Assembly: GCA_964559175.1 (NCBI GenBank)
Contig: CAZLGT010000007.1
Span: 53,628-117,627 of the forward strand
DNA: 64,000 nucleotides
Source: Mariniphaga sp964559175
Lineage (GTDB): Bacteria > Bacteroidota > Bacteroidia > Bacteroidales > Prolixibacteraceae
Direction of reading: 5' to 3'
Under the pieces are notes generated by a model. The model did no database searches. It saw only the letters and a program-made list of their open reading frames with translations, and was not told the origin of the DNA. Position numbers and translations under genes: made by a program. Shown in pieces: positions 1 to 8,918 of this stretch; the first letter of the stretch is position 1; each line of letters begins with the position of its first letter.

Positions 1-263
1 AACCCTCAGAATTGTCGGGCGGCGAAAAGCAGCGGGTGGCTGTGGCACGGGCGCTTGTTAACAAACCCTCGGTGGTGCTGGCCGACGAACCCTCTGGAAA
101 TCTCGACTCGGCCAACCGTGATGAACTCCACGACCTGCTATTCCAACTGCGCGACGACTTTGGACAAACGTTCGTAATTGTTACACACGACGACCATTTT
201 GCCGACCGATCCAATAAAATCATTCACATTAAGGACGGGGTGATTGAGGATACGAATGACTGA
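1..263 (+). CDS. lolD: ABC transporter ATP-binding protein, LolD-like (3' part only)
   Basis: The gene runs in from beyond the left edge, so only the last 87 or so codons are present. The visible part begins just before the ABC signature LSGGEKQR and continues through the Walker B/D-loop block ADEPSGNLDS and the H-loop VTHDD, which is the nucleotide-binding domain C-terminal half. The sequence style (LADEPSGNLD, short C-terminus) is that of the LolD/FtsE/MacB ATPase group, which powers lipoprotein release or similar inner-membrane permeases. LolD is my preferred call, but without the N-terminus or the permease gene it is not certain. The stop overlaps the start of the next gene (ATG at 256), so the two are probably co-translated. 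Confidence 0.75.
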   Translation, partial: PSELSGGEKQRVAVARALVNKPSVVLADEPSGNLDSANRDELHDLLFQLRDDFGQTFVIVTHDDHFADRSNKIIHIKDGVIEDTND

Positions 264-1044
264 AGGATTGATTGAAATGATGGAGGTTGCTGAATGGAAA
301 GGGTTTTTGGATGAAAAAGTGAAGAAATTCAACCGCCCTGAGTTTATTGAAACCGATCCCATTCAGGTTCCCAAACAGTTTACCCAAAAGGAAAACATCG
401 AAATTGCCGCATTTTTAACCGCCACCATCTCGTGGGGAAACCGAGTTGCCATCATTAAAAATGCTTTGCGCCTCATGCAATTGATGGACAACCGGCCTTT
501 CGATTTTGTTACCGGAGCATCCGATACCGATTTTGAAGCATTGAAACCCTTTGTGCACCGTACCTTTAACGGCAGCGATTGTATTTATTTTGTCCGTTCG
601 CTACGAAACATATATAAAAATCACGGAGGACTTGAAAATGTGTTTGCTACCGGATACAGGGAAGGAGGTTCTGTAAAAGCGGCGCTTACTTTTTTCCATT
701 CGGTGTTTTTTGAATTTCCGGGCGAGCGAACCCGTAAACACATAGCCAATGTGGAGCGTGGCGCTTCGGCCAAACGGCTGAATATGTTCCTGAGGTGGTT
801 GATACGAAACGACAATGCCGGTGTTGATTTTGGACTATGGAACGCAATACCTGCATCGGAGCTGATGTTGCCCCTCGACGTGCATACCGGAAACGTGGCC
901 CGGAAACTGGGATTGCTGAACCGAAAACAGAACGACTGGAAAGCGGTAGAGGAAGTTACCGTCACTCTTCGTAAATTTGACCCCGGTGATCCTGTAAAAT
1001 ACGATTTTGCACTTTTCGGACTGGGCATTTTCGAAGGTTTTTAA
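256..1044 (+). CDS. TIGR02757 (DUF2400) family protein
   Basis: A protein of about 262 aa matching the TIGR02757/DUF2400 family, which is widespread in Bacteroidota and has no established function. Recognisable features are the AAFLTATISWGNR segment near the N-terminus and the LPLDVHTGNVARKLGL block followed by FDPGDPVKYDFALFGLG near the end. The second block resembles the DNA-glycosylase-like helical fold suggested for this family. I take ATG 256 as the start: it overlaps the preceding stop, whereas the in-frame TTG at 244 lies deeper in the upstream gene. It is followed 14 bp later by the tRNA methyltransferase gene, so the first three genes look like one transcript. Confidence 0.85.
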   Translation: MTEGLIEMMEVAEWKGFLDEKVKKFNRPEFIETDPIQVPKQFTQKENIEIAAFLTATISWGNRVAIIKNALRLMQLMDNRPFDFVTGASDTDFEALKPFVHRTFNGSDCIYFVRSLRNIYKNHGGLENVFATGYREGGSVKAALTFFHSVFFEFPGERTRKHIANVERGASAKRLNMFLRWLIRNDNAGVDFGLWNAIPASELMLPLDVHTGNVARKLGLLNRKQNDWKAVEEVTVTLRKFDPGDPVKYDFALFGLGIFEGF

Positions 1045-1058
1045 TTCGGCAATGTAGA

Positions 1059-1781
1059 ATGAATATGGCTAAAAATAACTGGTTTCAGTTTAAACAATTC
1101 CGAATCAACCAGCAGCAAAGCGCCATGAAAGTTGGCACCGACGGTGTTTTGCTGGGTGCCTGGGCCGGTATTTTGCAGGCAAAAACCATTCTCGATATTG
1201 GCGCAGGCACCGGTGTAATTGCATTGATGCTGGCCCAGCGTTCCAACGCCCAAGTAACCGCCATCGAAATAGAAAAAAATGCCGCAGAGGAGGCGGCTGA
1301 AAATGTTGCAAACGCGCCATGGAGCGACCGGATAACCGTTTTGAATACCTCGCTTCAGGATTTTGTGAAGACCAACCCGGGAACGTTTGATTTAATAGTG
1401 TCGAACCCTCCTTTTTTTACCAACAGCCAAAAATCGAAATGCGACTATCTTGCAATGGCCAAACACAACCACCTGTTGCCCACCGGTGAACTTGTTGATT
1501 GTTCGGCCCGGTTAATGGCTCCCCAGGGCAGGCTGGCGGTTATTCTGCCGGCTTTGTCTGCTGAAGATTTTATAAAAACAGCCGAAAATGCCGGACTGTA
1601 TTTGTACAGGCAAACGCAGGTTAGTCCGCGCAGTTTCAAAAGGCCACACCGGTTTCTTATGGAATTCACAAAAAACCAGGCGGAAACCATAACGGGCGCA
1701 TTGAATATCCATACCGATGACGGTTCGGACTTTACCGAAGAATACAAAAATTTAACCCGTGCTTTTTACCTTAGTTTTTAG
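1059..1781 (+). CDS. yfiC: tRNA1(Val) (adenine-37-N6)-methyltransferase
   Basis: A 240-aa class I SAM-dependent methyltransferase of the TrmN6/YfiC family, which makes m6A37 in tRNA-Val. Visible motifs are the family N-terminus FKQFRINQQQSAMKVGTDGVLLGAW, split here into FRINQQQSAMKVGTDG and what follows, motif I LDIGAGTGVIALMLAQ (residues 46-61), and the catalytic NPPFF tetrad (about residue 116) typical of N6-adenine methyltransferases. Length is normal for the family. A second ATG lies at 1065 and could be the true start. The 3' end converges on and overlaps by 4 bp the flavodoxin gene on the other strand. Confidence 0.88.
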   Translation: MNMAKNNWFQFKQFRINQQQSAMKVGTDGVLLGAWAGILQAKTILDIGAGTGVIALMLAQRSNAQVTAIEIEKNAAEEAAENVANAPWSDRITVLNTSLQDFVKTNPGTFDLIVSNPPFFTNSQKSKCDYLAMAKHNHLLPTGELVDCSARLMAPQGRLAVILPALSAEDFIKTAENAGLYLYRQTQVSPRSFKRPHRFLMEFTKNQAETITGALNIHTDDGSDFTEEYKNLTRAFYLSF

Positions 1782-2281
1782 GCAAGAAACAAGAAGGGGT
1801 TGAAGATGCGATCCATACGGCGCGTAAATTTGCGGACGGCTTCAAAATCTACCTTCGAGGTGCTGTGTTTTACCTGAGCCACTTTTTTTACAATCATTTT
1901 TTCCAGGAAGCTCATCCGCTCAAAATCGAATGCACCTCCAAAAATGGCCGTGGCTTTGGCATAACGCTGCAATTCTTCCGGATAGGCTTCGTCGAACTGC
2001 TTGCCAGCGGTTTCGCCCTCTTCCATGCAGCAGATAAACAGGCCCAGTTCTTTTTTTCTGAGCTCATTCAGGTTGTGGTTACAAAACTCCTTCACCCGTT
2101 TCTGAATTTGTCCGGCGTGAATGGACCCGCCAACAATTACCCTCTGGTAAGGTTCTATTGACGGATTGGGTTCCTTTTTCAGGTTGACGAGAGTAACATT
2201 ACCGCCCAGGTAATTTTTCATCTGCTCCGAAATTTTTTCGGTGCATTTGTGTTTTGTGGCATAAACGATGATTGTTTTCAT
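1778..2281 (-). CDS. flavodoxin-domain protein, HemG-like
   Basis: A 167-aa flavodoxin-fold protein beginning MKTIIVYATKHKCTEKIS, where the first strand is followed by the FMN phosphate-binding loop (ATKHKCTEK, a variant of the T/S-x-T/S-G-x-T loop). A second conserved loop, VIVGGSIHAGQIQK, occurs about residue 50. The pattern and length are those of HemG-type menaquinone-dependent protoporphyrinogen oxidase or the related 'flavodoxin domain' proteins. Without genomic linkage to heme genes I leave the substrate open. The gene stands alone on the minus strand, convergent with yfiC and divergent from the FNR-like gene. Confidence 0.75.
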   Translation of the reverse strand: MKTIIVYATKHKCTEKISEQMKNYLGGNVTLVNLKKEPNPSIEPYQRVIVGGSIHAGQIQKRVKEFCNHNLNELRKKELGLFICCMEEGETAGKQFDEAYPEELQRYAKATAIFGGAFDFERMSFLEKMIVKKVAQVKHSTSKVDFEAVRKFTRRMDRIFNPFLFLA

Positions 2282-2448
2282 TTTTGTTTAACTGTTTTCC
2301 GGCTTATACTGACTTTTAATTTTCTGAATTTCAGAATTCTTTTTAAAATAACTCTCTTTATCCCGAACAATTGTATTAATAATCGGTTAATTCTCTAAAA
2401 TTACCGGCGAAATAGAATACGAAAAAGTATTTTATTGGTTTTTGAGGG

Positions 2449-2456
2449 TATTTTTG
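2449..2456 (+). promoter_or_regulatory. -7 promoter element of the Bacteroidota type
   Basis: TATTTTTG matches the Bacteroidota -7 consensus TAnnTTTG. It sits 28 bp before ATG 2477, inside the longer open frame that begins at 2435, which argues that translation starts downstream. No clear -33 TTTG is seen at 19 bp spacing. Confidence 0.35.
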
Positions 2457-2476
2457 TGTTTTTAATTTTATGTGTA

Positions 2477-3157
2477 ATGACAATTGAAATGAAGTCTGAA
2501 GTACAAATTGACACCAGTTTTTACAAGGTGCAGGATATTAAATATTTAACCGACAGTGCTTTTCTTATGCGTTTTCCTAAAAGCAGGTTTAAGTTTGAAG
2601 CCGGTCAGCATATCTCACTGTCAATTGCGGGCGATTACCAAAGCCGCGAATATTCCATTTACAGTGCAGAAGAAGATGATTACCTCGAAGTTTTGGTAAA
2701 AGAAGTGGAAGGCGGCTATTTCACTCCGAAGCTGAAATACCTGAAAAAGGGCGATTTGGTAGAAATTCACGGTCCGTTTGGCCGTTTTGCCCTCGACGCC
2801 AAAAAGCGCGATACACACCAGCATGTTTTCATTGCCAGCGGAACCGGAATTGCCCCTTTCCACAGCATGGTTAAAAGCAATCCGGGCCTGAATTACAAAG
2901 TGATTCACGGGGTGCGTTTTGCCGGTGAAGCATACGAAAGGGAGGCCTACGAAAACGACAGGTTCTTTTTATGCACTTCGCGCGATGAGAAAGGCGATTA
3001 CCAGGGAAGGCTGACAAGTTACCTGAAAGAGGCGGAATTTGCCCAAAATTCCTGTTTTTACCTGTGCGGCAACAGCGACATGATTTTCGATGCCATGGAA
3101 ATCCTGAAAGAGAAAGGATTTAACCGCGACGATGTGAATGTGGAAGTTTATTTCTGA
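2477..3157 (+). CDS. FAD-binding ferredoxin/flavodoxin reductase-like oxidoreductase
   Basis: A single-chain oxidoreductase of the ferredoxin-NADP reductase superfamily, about 226 aa. The FAD-binding half has the RxYS-type motif SREYSIYS (about residues 54-61) followed by a GGYF segment. The NAD(P)-binding half shows ASGTGIAPFHSM, then FYLCGNSDMIFDAMEIL near the C-terminus, the usual C-G-x-x-x-M block. No iron-sulfur cysteine cluster is present, so it is a reductase module rather than a fused ferredoxin. The open frame extends to 2435, but a promoter-like element lies within that extension; ATG 2477 or ATG 2489 is more likely. The stop at 3157 abuts the stop of upp on the opposite strand. Confidence 0.82.
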   Translation: MTIEMKSEVQIDTSFYKVQDIKYLTDSAFLMRFPKSRFKFEAGQHISLSIAGDYQSREYSIYSAEEDDYLEVLVKEVEGGYFTPKLKYLKKGDLVEIHGPFGRFALDAKKRDTHQHVFIASGTGIAPFHSMVKSNPGLNYKVIHGVRFAGEAYEREAYENDRFFLCTSRDEKGDYQGRLTSYLKEAEFAQNSCFYLCGNSDMIFDAMEILKEKGFNRDDVNVEVYF

Positions 3158-3820
3158 TTACCTCGAATCGATTTTTTCACCGTAGGCCAGGTCGCCGGCA
3201 TCGCCCAACCCCGGAACAATGTACGATTTGGGTGTCATGCTTTCATCGACAGCTCCCAGCCAAAGGGTTACATTTTCTGCTTGTATGGCGTTGGTAATGT
3301 ATTCTACTCCCTGCCGGCTTGCAATAATGGAAACCAAATGTACGTGCGATGGCGTACCTTTGCTGAAAAGCGCTTTGTAACCAATTTCCATCGATTTTCC
3401 GGAGGCCAGCATCGGGTCGGATAAAATTACTACTTTTTCCTCCAGCGAGGGCGAGGCCATGTATTCGAACTCGATTTCAAAACCACCTTCCTCGGTGTAT
3501 TTCCGGTAGGCTGAAATAAAACAGTTCTCGGCACGGTCGAGAATTTTTAATAGCCCGTTGTGCATGGGCAGACCGGCCCTTAAAATGGTGGCCAGTACCG
3601 GTTGTTTCTCCAGTTTCGGAACACGGGCAATGCCCAGCGGAGTGGTTACTTCCGTAACTTTAAATTTCATCTCCCTGCTGATTTCATAAGCAAACAACTC
3701 TCCCAGCCGGTACAGGTTTTCTCTGAACCGCAGCGGGTCCTTCTGAATGGATATGTCCCTGATTTCTGCCAGGTATTCATCAAATACCGAATGGTTATTT
3801 CCTAAAATTTTTACTTCCAT
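3158..3820 (-). CDS. upp: uracil phosphoribosyltransferase
   Basis: A 220-aa uracil phosphoribosyltransferase, the pyrimidine-salvage enzyme that joins uracil and PRPP to give UMP. The family signatures are the TILRAGLPMHNGLL segment, the PRPP-binding loop VVILSDPMLASGKSM (about residues 130-144) and the uracil-binding C-terminal stretch IVPGLGDAGDLAYG. Length is normal. It is the last gene of a minus-strand run that begins at 8135 or earlier, and follows the GNAT gene by 14 bp. That pairing with wall/polysaccharide-type genes is unusual for upp. Confidence 0.95.
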   Translation of the reverse strand: MEVKILGNNHSVFDEYLAEIRDISIQKDPLRFRENLYRLGELFAYEISREMKFKVTEVTTPLGIARVPKLEKQPVLATILRAGLPMHNGLLKILDRAENCFISAYRKYTEEGGFEIEFEYMASPSLEEKVVILSDPMLASGKSMEIGYKALFSKGTPSHVHLVSIIASRQGVEYITNAIQAENVTLWLGAVDESMTPKSYIVPGLGDAGDLAYGEKIDSR

Positions 3821-3834
3821 TGATTTTTTTTGAT

Positions 3835-4950
3835 TTACGTAAAAAAAACATCGCCATCGCCGTCCTGAAACCGAAGCTTTTCAATTTCACCCACCTGGAA
3901 CGAGCTGTATATTTTCTGCCCGTATTTTCGCACGTGCAAAAATGGGAATTTTCGGGCAAAGAAATGGCCTGCAATGGCTGAATTATATATGGTTACCATC
4001 TCAATTTTCTGTTTTACACCAAACTTTTTTATGAACCGCGCAATTTCATTGCTCAATTCAGGCTGAAAACAGAAAAGCAGGGTTTTCAGGTGGCCTTCGC
4101 GAACCGAGAAAATAAAAACGGCAGTCAGCTGATTCTTTTGCCAAACTTTTACGGTTGTGTATGAAAAAGAAGGTGAACAGGACGAAAACGGATATTTATC
4201 TGATACTTCCCGGTTTATTTTCGAAATCCATGGATACTGAAAAATCCATTTTAATTCTTGCACGTCTCTTCCAAACAGCGAGTTTACGTTTTCTTTTTTC
4301 AGAAACCGGAAGGTGTCTTCGTCGGGTTCAGCGAGGGTTTCAAAACGAATGTCCGGGTTTTTGAAATAGCTGAAAAACAGTATATTCAGACTTGAATAGC
4401 CGGCAATGCAGGCATCAACAAGTGAAAAGAAAAATGCAGTGAACCGGTTTTTTCGGGCAGTTCTGAAAAGTTTAACGGTTTTTGGAAACAGGTAAGCCCG
4501 CATGCCGTCAAATCGGTGCAGTTCATGAAACCAACCGGTGGAAAGAATCAGTTTTTCAGCCTCGGGTGCATAATTTGTAAACATCAGTTTGCCGTTCCAG
4601 TCGTCCAGCGCATCCTTCAACAATCGTTTCGATAATCCTTTCCGTCTGAAGGTTGGATGCACCCAGGCGCCGCTGCACCAGCCAAACCGAATGTCTTCGG
4701 TTCGGGTATGCGCCATTCCGGCAAAAAAACTCCGGAAAGCAATCAGTTTCTTATCTGCCAAAGCCAAAATCAGAACCACATCTTCGGGTTTTCCGTGCGG
4801 ATTTTTCATGTGCGACATGGTCCGTGAAGGAGTGATTGGGACGGTTGGAAAGCGTTTATATATATCACCTTGAATATAGCTTTCCAGTTCGGACAACCGT
4901 ATTTTTCTGATCTCCGGAGTCAATGTATTACTGTTGCTTTTCCCACCCAT
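3835..4950 (-). CDS. GNAT-family N-acetyltransferase
   Basis: A 371-aa protein with a GNAT acyl-CoA-binding motif A in its N-terminal third: GAWVHPTFRRKGLSKRLL (about residues 93-110), preceded by the beta-strand VVLILALADKKLIAFRSFFAG. The remaining two-thirds is a second domain of unclear assignment, consistent with a tandem or FemAB-like arrangement. It is translated from within the end of the polysaccharide deacetylase gene (31-bp overlap), so it is very probably co-expressed with it. The likely role is acylation of a cell-surface glycan or its precursor, inferred only from the neighbours. Substrate unknown. Confidence 0.72.
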   Translation of the reverse strand: MGGKSNSNTLTPEIRKIRLSELESYIQGDIYKRFPTVPITPSRTMSHMKNPHGKPEDVVLILALADKKLIAFRSFFAGMAHTRTEDIRFGWCSGAWVHPTFRRKGLSKRLLKDALDDWNGKLMFTNYAPEAEKLILSTGWFHELHRFDGMRAYLFPKTVKLFRTARKNRFTAFFFSLVDACIAGYSSLNILFFSYFKNPDIRFETLAEPDEDTFRFLKKENVNSLFGRDVQELKWIFQYPWISKINREVSDKYPFSSCSPSFSYTTVKVWQKNQLTAVFIFSVREGHLKTLLFCFQPELSNEIARFIKKFGVKQKIEMVTIYNSAIAGHFFARKFPFLHVRKYGQKIYSSFQVGEIEKLRFQDGDGDVFFT

Positions 4951-5894
4951 TTCCGAAGTTTAAAATAAACAAATTCTCCTTTTAAGTTCTGCACAAAATT
5001 GCCGGGTTGTTCTGCCGGATACCGCTGAAAATGAAAACTGAACTCATCGTTTTTTATTCCTGCCGTTCCGAAAGTGATGTCGCAAATGTTTTTTTCATGA
5101 AGGGCTTTCAGCACGTTGCCAGTTACGCCCCAGTCGGCATACGGAAACGCAAAGGTTTTCAGCGGTTGTGTAATAATCTTTTGCAAAACGGCCATACTTT
5201 CTTTCACCTCCTGCATTTGTTGTTCCTCCGAAATGGTCCAGAATTCCGGATGGTTGTGGCTGTGTGCCCCTATGGTAAAGCCATTATCGGCCAGGTTTTT
5301 CAACTGTCCGGATGTGAGATAGGGTTGCTGTTTTTTCAGATAATCCTCAAAGTTAAGTCCCAAAAGCCCCGCTGCTTCGTTCAATACACTTTCCTGCTGA
5401 ATGGTGGCAGTTAAAATTTTTTCTCCTGCCATGTTGTGCCCCGCCAGTAATTTTTCAGCCTCTGCATCAGGTATTGTATGAAGCCTGTTTAGAATAAGGC
5501 TTGCCTTGTATTTGTGGAATAGTTTTTTGTTGTCGGTAAAGGCAGTGTTGATGAAAAAAGTAGCCGGAATGCCTTTTTTCAGCAGCAGGGGAGCTACTAT
5601 CTCCGAACATTCGCGCAGCCCGTCGTCGAAACTGAGGTGAAACGCTTTTTTGTTTCTGCATTTCTCCGAAACCAGTTGCTCCAGCGATACCTGCTCAAAA
5701 TGTTTCAGGAAAAAGTCGAGCTCATTTTCAAACTCCTGCACATTGCGGTAGGGATAGTTTAAAATGTGCGGTAATTTTTCGTTGCTCACCACATGATAAA
5801 AAGGCAAAAAGCAGGGAGTTTTTAAACCGAAAAGCCTTTCCGGCGAAAAGAAACGACCGGCTTGCCTGCTCAGAAAACGGGGAAATGTTTTCAT
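4920..5894 (-). CDS. polysaccharide deacetylase family protein (NodB domain)
   Basis: A 324-aa carbohydrate esterase-4 type protein. The NodB homology domain shows motif 1 HLSFDDG (residues 86-92; the first Asp is the usual catalytic base and the second a metal ligand) and motif 2 GAHSHNHPEF with the two metal-ligand histidines. These enzymes remove N- or O-acetyl groups from chitin-like or peptidoglycan-like glycans. No signal peptide is evident, so a cytoplasmic or membrane-peripheral role in polymer modification is possible. The start at 5894 forms an ATGA overlap with the upstream FemAB-like gene; a longer in-frame start at 5915 is less likely. Confidence 0.83.
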   Translation of the reverse strand: MKTFPRFLSRQAGRFFSPERLFGLKTPCFLPFYHVVSNEKLPHILNYPYRNVQEFENELDFFLKHFEQVSLEQLVSEKCRNKKAFHLSFDDGLRECSEIVAPLLLKKGIPATFFINTAFTDNKKLFHKYKASLILNRLHTIPDAEAEKLLAGHNMAGEKILTATIQQESVLNEAAGLLGLNFEDYLKKQQPYLTSGQLKNLADNGFTIGAHSHNHPEFWTISEEQQMQEVKESMAVLQKIITQPLKTFAFPYADWGVTGNVLKALHEKNICDITFGTAGIKNDEFSFHFQRYPAEQPGNFVQNLKGEFVYFKLRKWVGKATVIH

Positions 5895-6820
5895 CGGGTA
5901 TCTTTTTTTAACCATCGGAACGGAACCGGCAGCCGGTTGAATTTCATCCGGCAGTAGGTTTCAGGAGTGGCGCCAAAGCCTTCAAAAAAACGGGCAACGC
6001 CGGGCAGCATAGAACCTTCAAAATCGAGAGTCAGGTTTTTTCCTGCCGTGGCCTGCATGAAATTGTCCATTAAGAAAAACATGGCCCGCATCTCTTTCCC
6101 TTCCCGGCTCGAGGCGGCATTCATGTAAATGATGCGGTCTTTCCACCGGCAGAAAAAGACGACAGCGCACAGGTTGTTCCCGGGCGAATAAACACCTGCA
6201 ATTTCTCCAAATCCTTTGTACTGGCTGTATGCAATAATGCTTTTCAGTTTTTGAAAGTCGATTTTTGACAGCTTTGCCACCAGATTTTTTTGTTTGAAGG
6301 TCAGAAACTCCTCCGCTTGAATACCTTCCGCAAAATTCAACCGGTTGTTGTTTCCTTTTGCAATGTTCCGGTGGGTATTTTTCGAATAACCCGCCAATAT
6401 GTTTTCGTAATCGGTATCCAGATGAAGCAGATAGTTTTTTCGCGGTAAGAACTGAATCAGAGGTTTGTCTTTTGCCGGCTGGTTGAACGAGTTGAGCTGA
6501 ACATCGCAGTACCTGAACCGGCAGATAATCTCATGGAAAAATGCTTCGGATAATTCGTCTGACGGTATGGGAAATATTCCCAGTTGCTGACTGAACGGTG
6601 GCTGGTATAAATAGCTGATTCCGTATTTCCTTTTAAAGGGCAGCGGCATTACAAATTCATAATCGCCATAAACCAGGGCATCCCAGTTAACAGCCATGCG
6701 GTCGAGGTACCAGCTGGTGGCATAAACACGGCTGTTGGGAGCTTCCCCCACGCACCTGTCCCACTTTTCGTAGTCGATGTTGCAGTACTCTACATATTTC
6801 AGCTGTTCTTTGTTATACAT
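5891..6820 (-). CDS. FemAB-like / GNAT-fold acyltransferase
   Basis: A protein of about 309 aa with the layout of FemAB-like (CelD/BcsL) GNAT acyltransferases: an N-terminal half ending in KNTHRNIAKGNN (a basic block like the family's R-x-x-R-x-x-x-K helix) and a C-terminal GNAT half containing IIYMNAASSREGKEMRAMF and LDFEGSMLPGVARFFEGFG. The last block, with a small glycine-rich loop and FxxxFGA, is characteristic of the femAB-related PEP-CTERM/polysaccharide group. ATG 6820 is preferred over a TTG at 6832; it overlaps the upstream stop by 8 bp. Context with two deacetylases suggests modification of an extracellular polysaccharide. Confidence 0.75.
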   Translation of the reverse strand: MYNKEQLKYVEYCNIDYEKWDRCVGEAPNSRVYATSWYLDRMAVNWDALVYGDYEFVMPLPFKRKYGISYLYQPPFSQQLGIFPIPSDELSEAFFHEIICRFRYCDVQLNSFNQPAKDKPLIQFLPRKNYLLHLDTDYENILAGYSKNTHRNIAKGNNNRLNFAEGIQAEEFLTFKQKNLVAKLSKIDFQKLKSIIAYSQYKGFGEIAGVYSPGNNLCAVVFFCRWKDRIIYMNAASSREGKEMRAMFFLMDNFMQATAGKNLTLDFEGSMLPGVARFFEGFGATPETYCRMKFNRLPVPFRWLKKDTR

Positions 6821-8135
6821 GGGCCAATTCAAATCCTTTTCGGTTCATTTTTCTGAACACCTCGCGGTAGCCCTGCCAGTTGTCCTGTTCGTTCAGTGTT
6901 TCGTTGTGCCAGATGTATGCAAAAGTTCCGCCAACGGTTTTCACCTCCTGCATTAAATTTTTAATTTCCCGGGTGGCCTGTTCCGGGTTAAAATCCATGT
7001 AGTTGCGCAAGGTGACATCCATTACCTGGAATGGAATAATTTTTAACGAGGTGGGAGCTTCTCTTTTCAGGTCGTAAAAGAAGTAGGGCGTGCATATTCC
7101 GGCCCTGAACCCGGTATGAGACGGGTATCCCATGGAAAAATCTTCGGCAATACCGGCTTTGAGCAACCGGCGGTAGGTGCGCGGAAACCGGAGCCTTAAA
7201 AAGTGCTGCCGGCTTTTTGTTGCGGTGAATCCTAAAATTTCTTCAAGCCTTTTTATTTCGGCAGCCAACCTCTTTTTTCCTTTCTTTTTACTGGAAGAAT
7301 AGGAGGGATGAATGCCCACTTCATACTTTTCTGCCGTTTCGAGAATCAGTTTCTGAAAATGCCTGTTTTTCCAGGATACATTTTTATCGTAGCGTTTGTA
7401 ATCACCCAGAAGAAAGAAAAACAACACCTTGTCTTCATTTCCCTTAAATGTTTCGTTCAGAAAATCATACGTGTCATAGGGGTCCGTCTCTTTCCCGCGT
7501 AAAACCCTGTAACGGGTTCCTGCTTCTGTGAAATTCCCTTTCGATACGGCTTTGGCAATGGCCCCTGCGGAGCGCCAGAATCCTTTATTGGCGTAAGCCC
7601 AGGCATTATCGATGTCGATGGTAGGAAGGAAAACAAATTTTGGCTCGGGGAATTCAAGTTCAGGAAAACGTTTTTGTAATTTTTCAGCCAGCAAACGTGC
7701 CCAAATATTTACCACTGGTTTATTCAGCAACCCGTATTTATACAAAATGCTTTCTTCGGGCGGAAAGCGCTTGTATTTTTCAACCGGCGAATCGAGGTAT
7801 TCCTCGTAGCGCGAAACCAGGTAAAACGATGCTGCCAGCGGGTCGAACGGCAAATCGGAATCTGCGCTACTTTCAAAAAAGTATTTTTCCCCTTTATACC
7901 AAATGGGTTGAATATTAGGCTGAATTAATGCTCTGCAGTGCATAAACCGGTGCGGTTTAATGTAAAATTCATTGCCAAACTTCTCATACGAATAGTTGAA
8001 TTTGGGCAGGTTCGATTTTAAAAATTCCGAGGATTTGGTGGTGAATGATATCTCGTTCTGCAAGATGGTGGTAAAAATCAGTCTCGAAATATATTCAATT
8101 CTTGGGGTCAGTTCTTCTGTATAGACCAGTATCAT
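6813..8135 (-). CDS. polysaccharide deacetylase-like protein (DUF7033-type)
   Basis: A 440-aa protein whose C-terminal two-thirds is a NodB-like deacetylase: FLPTIDIDNAW (about residues 168-178) supplies the metal-binding DxD pair, and EVGIHPSYSSS the histidine loop. The N-terminal part (ILVYTEELTPRIEYISRLIF, then VSRYEEYL) matches a domain found ahead of this deacetylase type in Bacteroidota. The classical second histidine motif HxxxH is not obvious, so catalytic activity is unproven. It is the first gene of a tightly packed series (this, FemAB-like, NodB, GNAT, upp) with overlaps at most junctions, and lies 14 bp after radC. Confidence 0.75.
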   Translation of the reverse strand: MILVYTEELTPRIEYISRLIFTTILQNEISFTTKSSEFLKSNLPKFNYSYEKFGNEFYIKPHRFMHCRALIQPNIQPIWYKGEKYFFESSADSDLPFDPLAASFYLVSRYEEYLDSPVEKYKRFPPEESILYKYGLLNKPVVNIWARLLAEKLQKRFPELEFPEPKFVFLPTIDIDNAWAYANKGFWRSAGAIAKAVSKGNFTEAGTRYRVLRGKETDPYDTYDFLNETFKGNEDKVLFFFLLGDYKRYDKNVSWKNRHFQKLILETAEKYEVGIHPSYSSSKKKGKKRLAAEIKRLEEILGFTATKSRQHFLRLRFPRTYRRLLKAGIAEDFSMGYPSHTGFRAGICTPYFFYDLKREAPTSLKIIPFQVMDVTLRNYMDFNPEQATREIKNLMQEVKTVGGTFAYIWHNETLNEQDNWQGYREVFRKMNRKGFELAHV

Positions 8136-8149
8136 ATCGGTTTTTTTAA

Positions 8150-8848
8150 TTAGTGCAACAATCCTTCATCTGCAAGGCTAAGATAACGGTTTTGCCCGAT
8201 TATGATGTGGTCGAGCACGGAAATGTCCATTACTTCGGCTGCCTGCTTAATTTTGCGGGTAATTTTCAGGTCGGCATCCGAAGCCTCCATGGTCCCCGAG
8301 GGGTGGTTATGGCACAGTACCAGCGAAACCGCCATTTTTTCCAGCGCATTTTTTAAAATGATGCGAACATCGATGATGGTTCCGGATATACCGCCCTGGC
8401 TAATCATGAAATGGTCGGTGATTTTGTTGCCCCGGTCGAGCAGCAGCACCCAAAACTCTTCGTGGTTGAGGTCGCCGAGCAGGGGCATAAAATAATCGGC
8501 CACATCTTTACTGCACGTTATTTTCTTTTTCACAAACACGTCGGCATCTTTCCGGCGTTTGCCCAATTCCAGTGCCGCCACAATGGTTACCGCCTTTGCT
8601 TCGCCAATTCCGTTAAAGGTTTTCAGGTAATCGATGCCTTTGCGTCCCAAATCGTTCAGGTTGTTTCCCACCGAAGAAAGGATTCGCCGGCCCAGTTCCA
8701 CAGCGGTTTCGTCGAGGTTTCCCGAGCCAATCAGAATGGCTATCAGTTCGGCATCCGACAGGGACCGGGGGCCATGGGAAAGGAGTTTTTCCCTGGGGCG
8801 GTCTTCCACGGCCCACTCTTTGATTTTAAGTTTCTTGTATTCGTTCAT
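8150..8848 (-). CDS. radC: RadC family JAB-domain protein
   Basis: A 232-aa RadC (YicR/MPN-JAB) protein with an N-terminal helix-hairpin-helix-like region (the LIGSGNLDETAVELGRRIL area) and a C-terminal JAMM metalloprotease-like motif: CHNHPSGTMEASDADLKIT supplies the HxH and downstream Asp, with the glutamate in the preceding domain. Despite the historic DNA repair name, the biochemical role of RadC is unsettled. Full length for the family. It heads the minus-strand block and is 14 bp from the deacetylase gene, so readthrough is likely. Confidence 0.92.
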   Translation of the reverse strand: MNEYKKLKIKEWAVEDRPREKLLSHGPRSLSDAELIAILIGSGNLDETAVELGRRILSSVGNNLNDLGRKGIDYLKTFNGIGEAKAVTIVAALELGKRRKDADVFVKKKITCSKDVADYFMPLLGDLNHEEFWVLLLDRGNKITDHFMISQGGISGTIIDVRIILKNALEKMAVSLVLCHNHPSGTMEASDADLKITRKIKQAAEVMDISVLDHIIIGQNRYLSLADEGLLH

Positions 8849-8918
8849 TTTTCCGGAGTATGCCTAAAAATAAACATTTTTCAGAAAAAATGAAGCTGTG
8901 CCTGAAAGTTTGGACACG

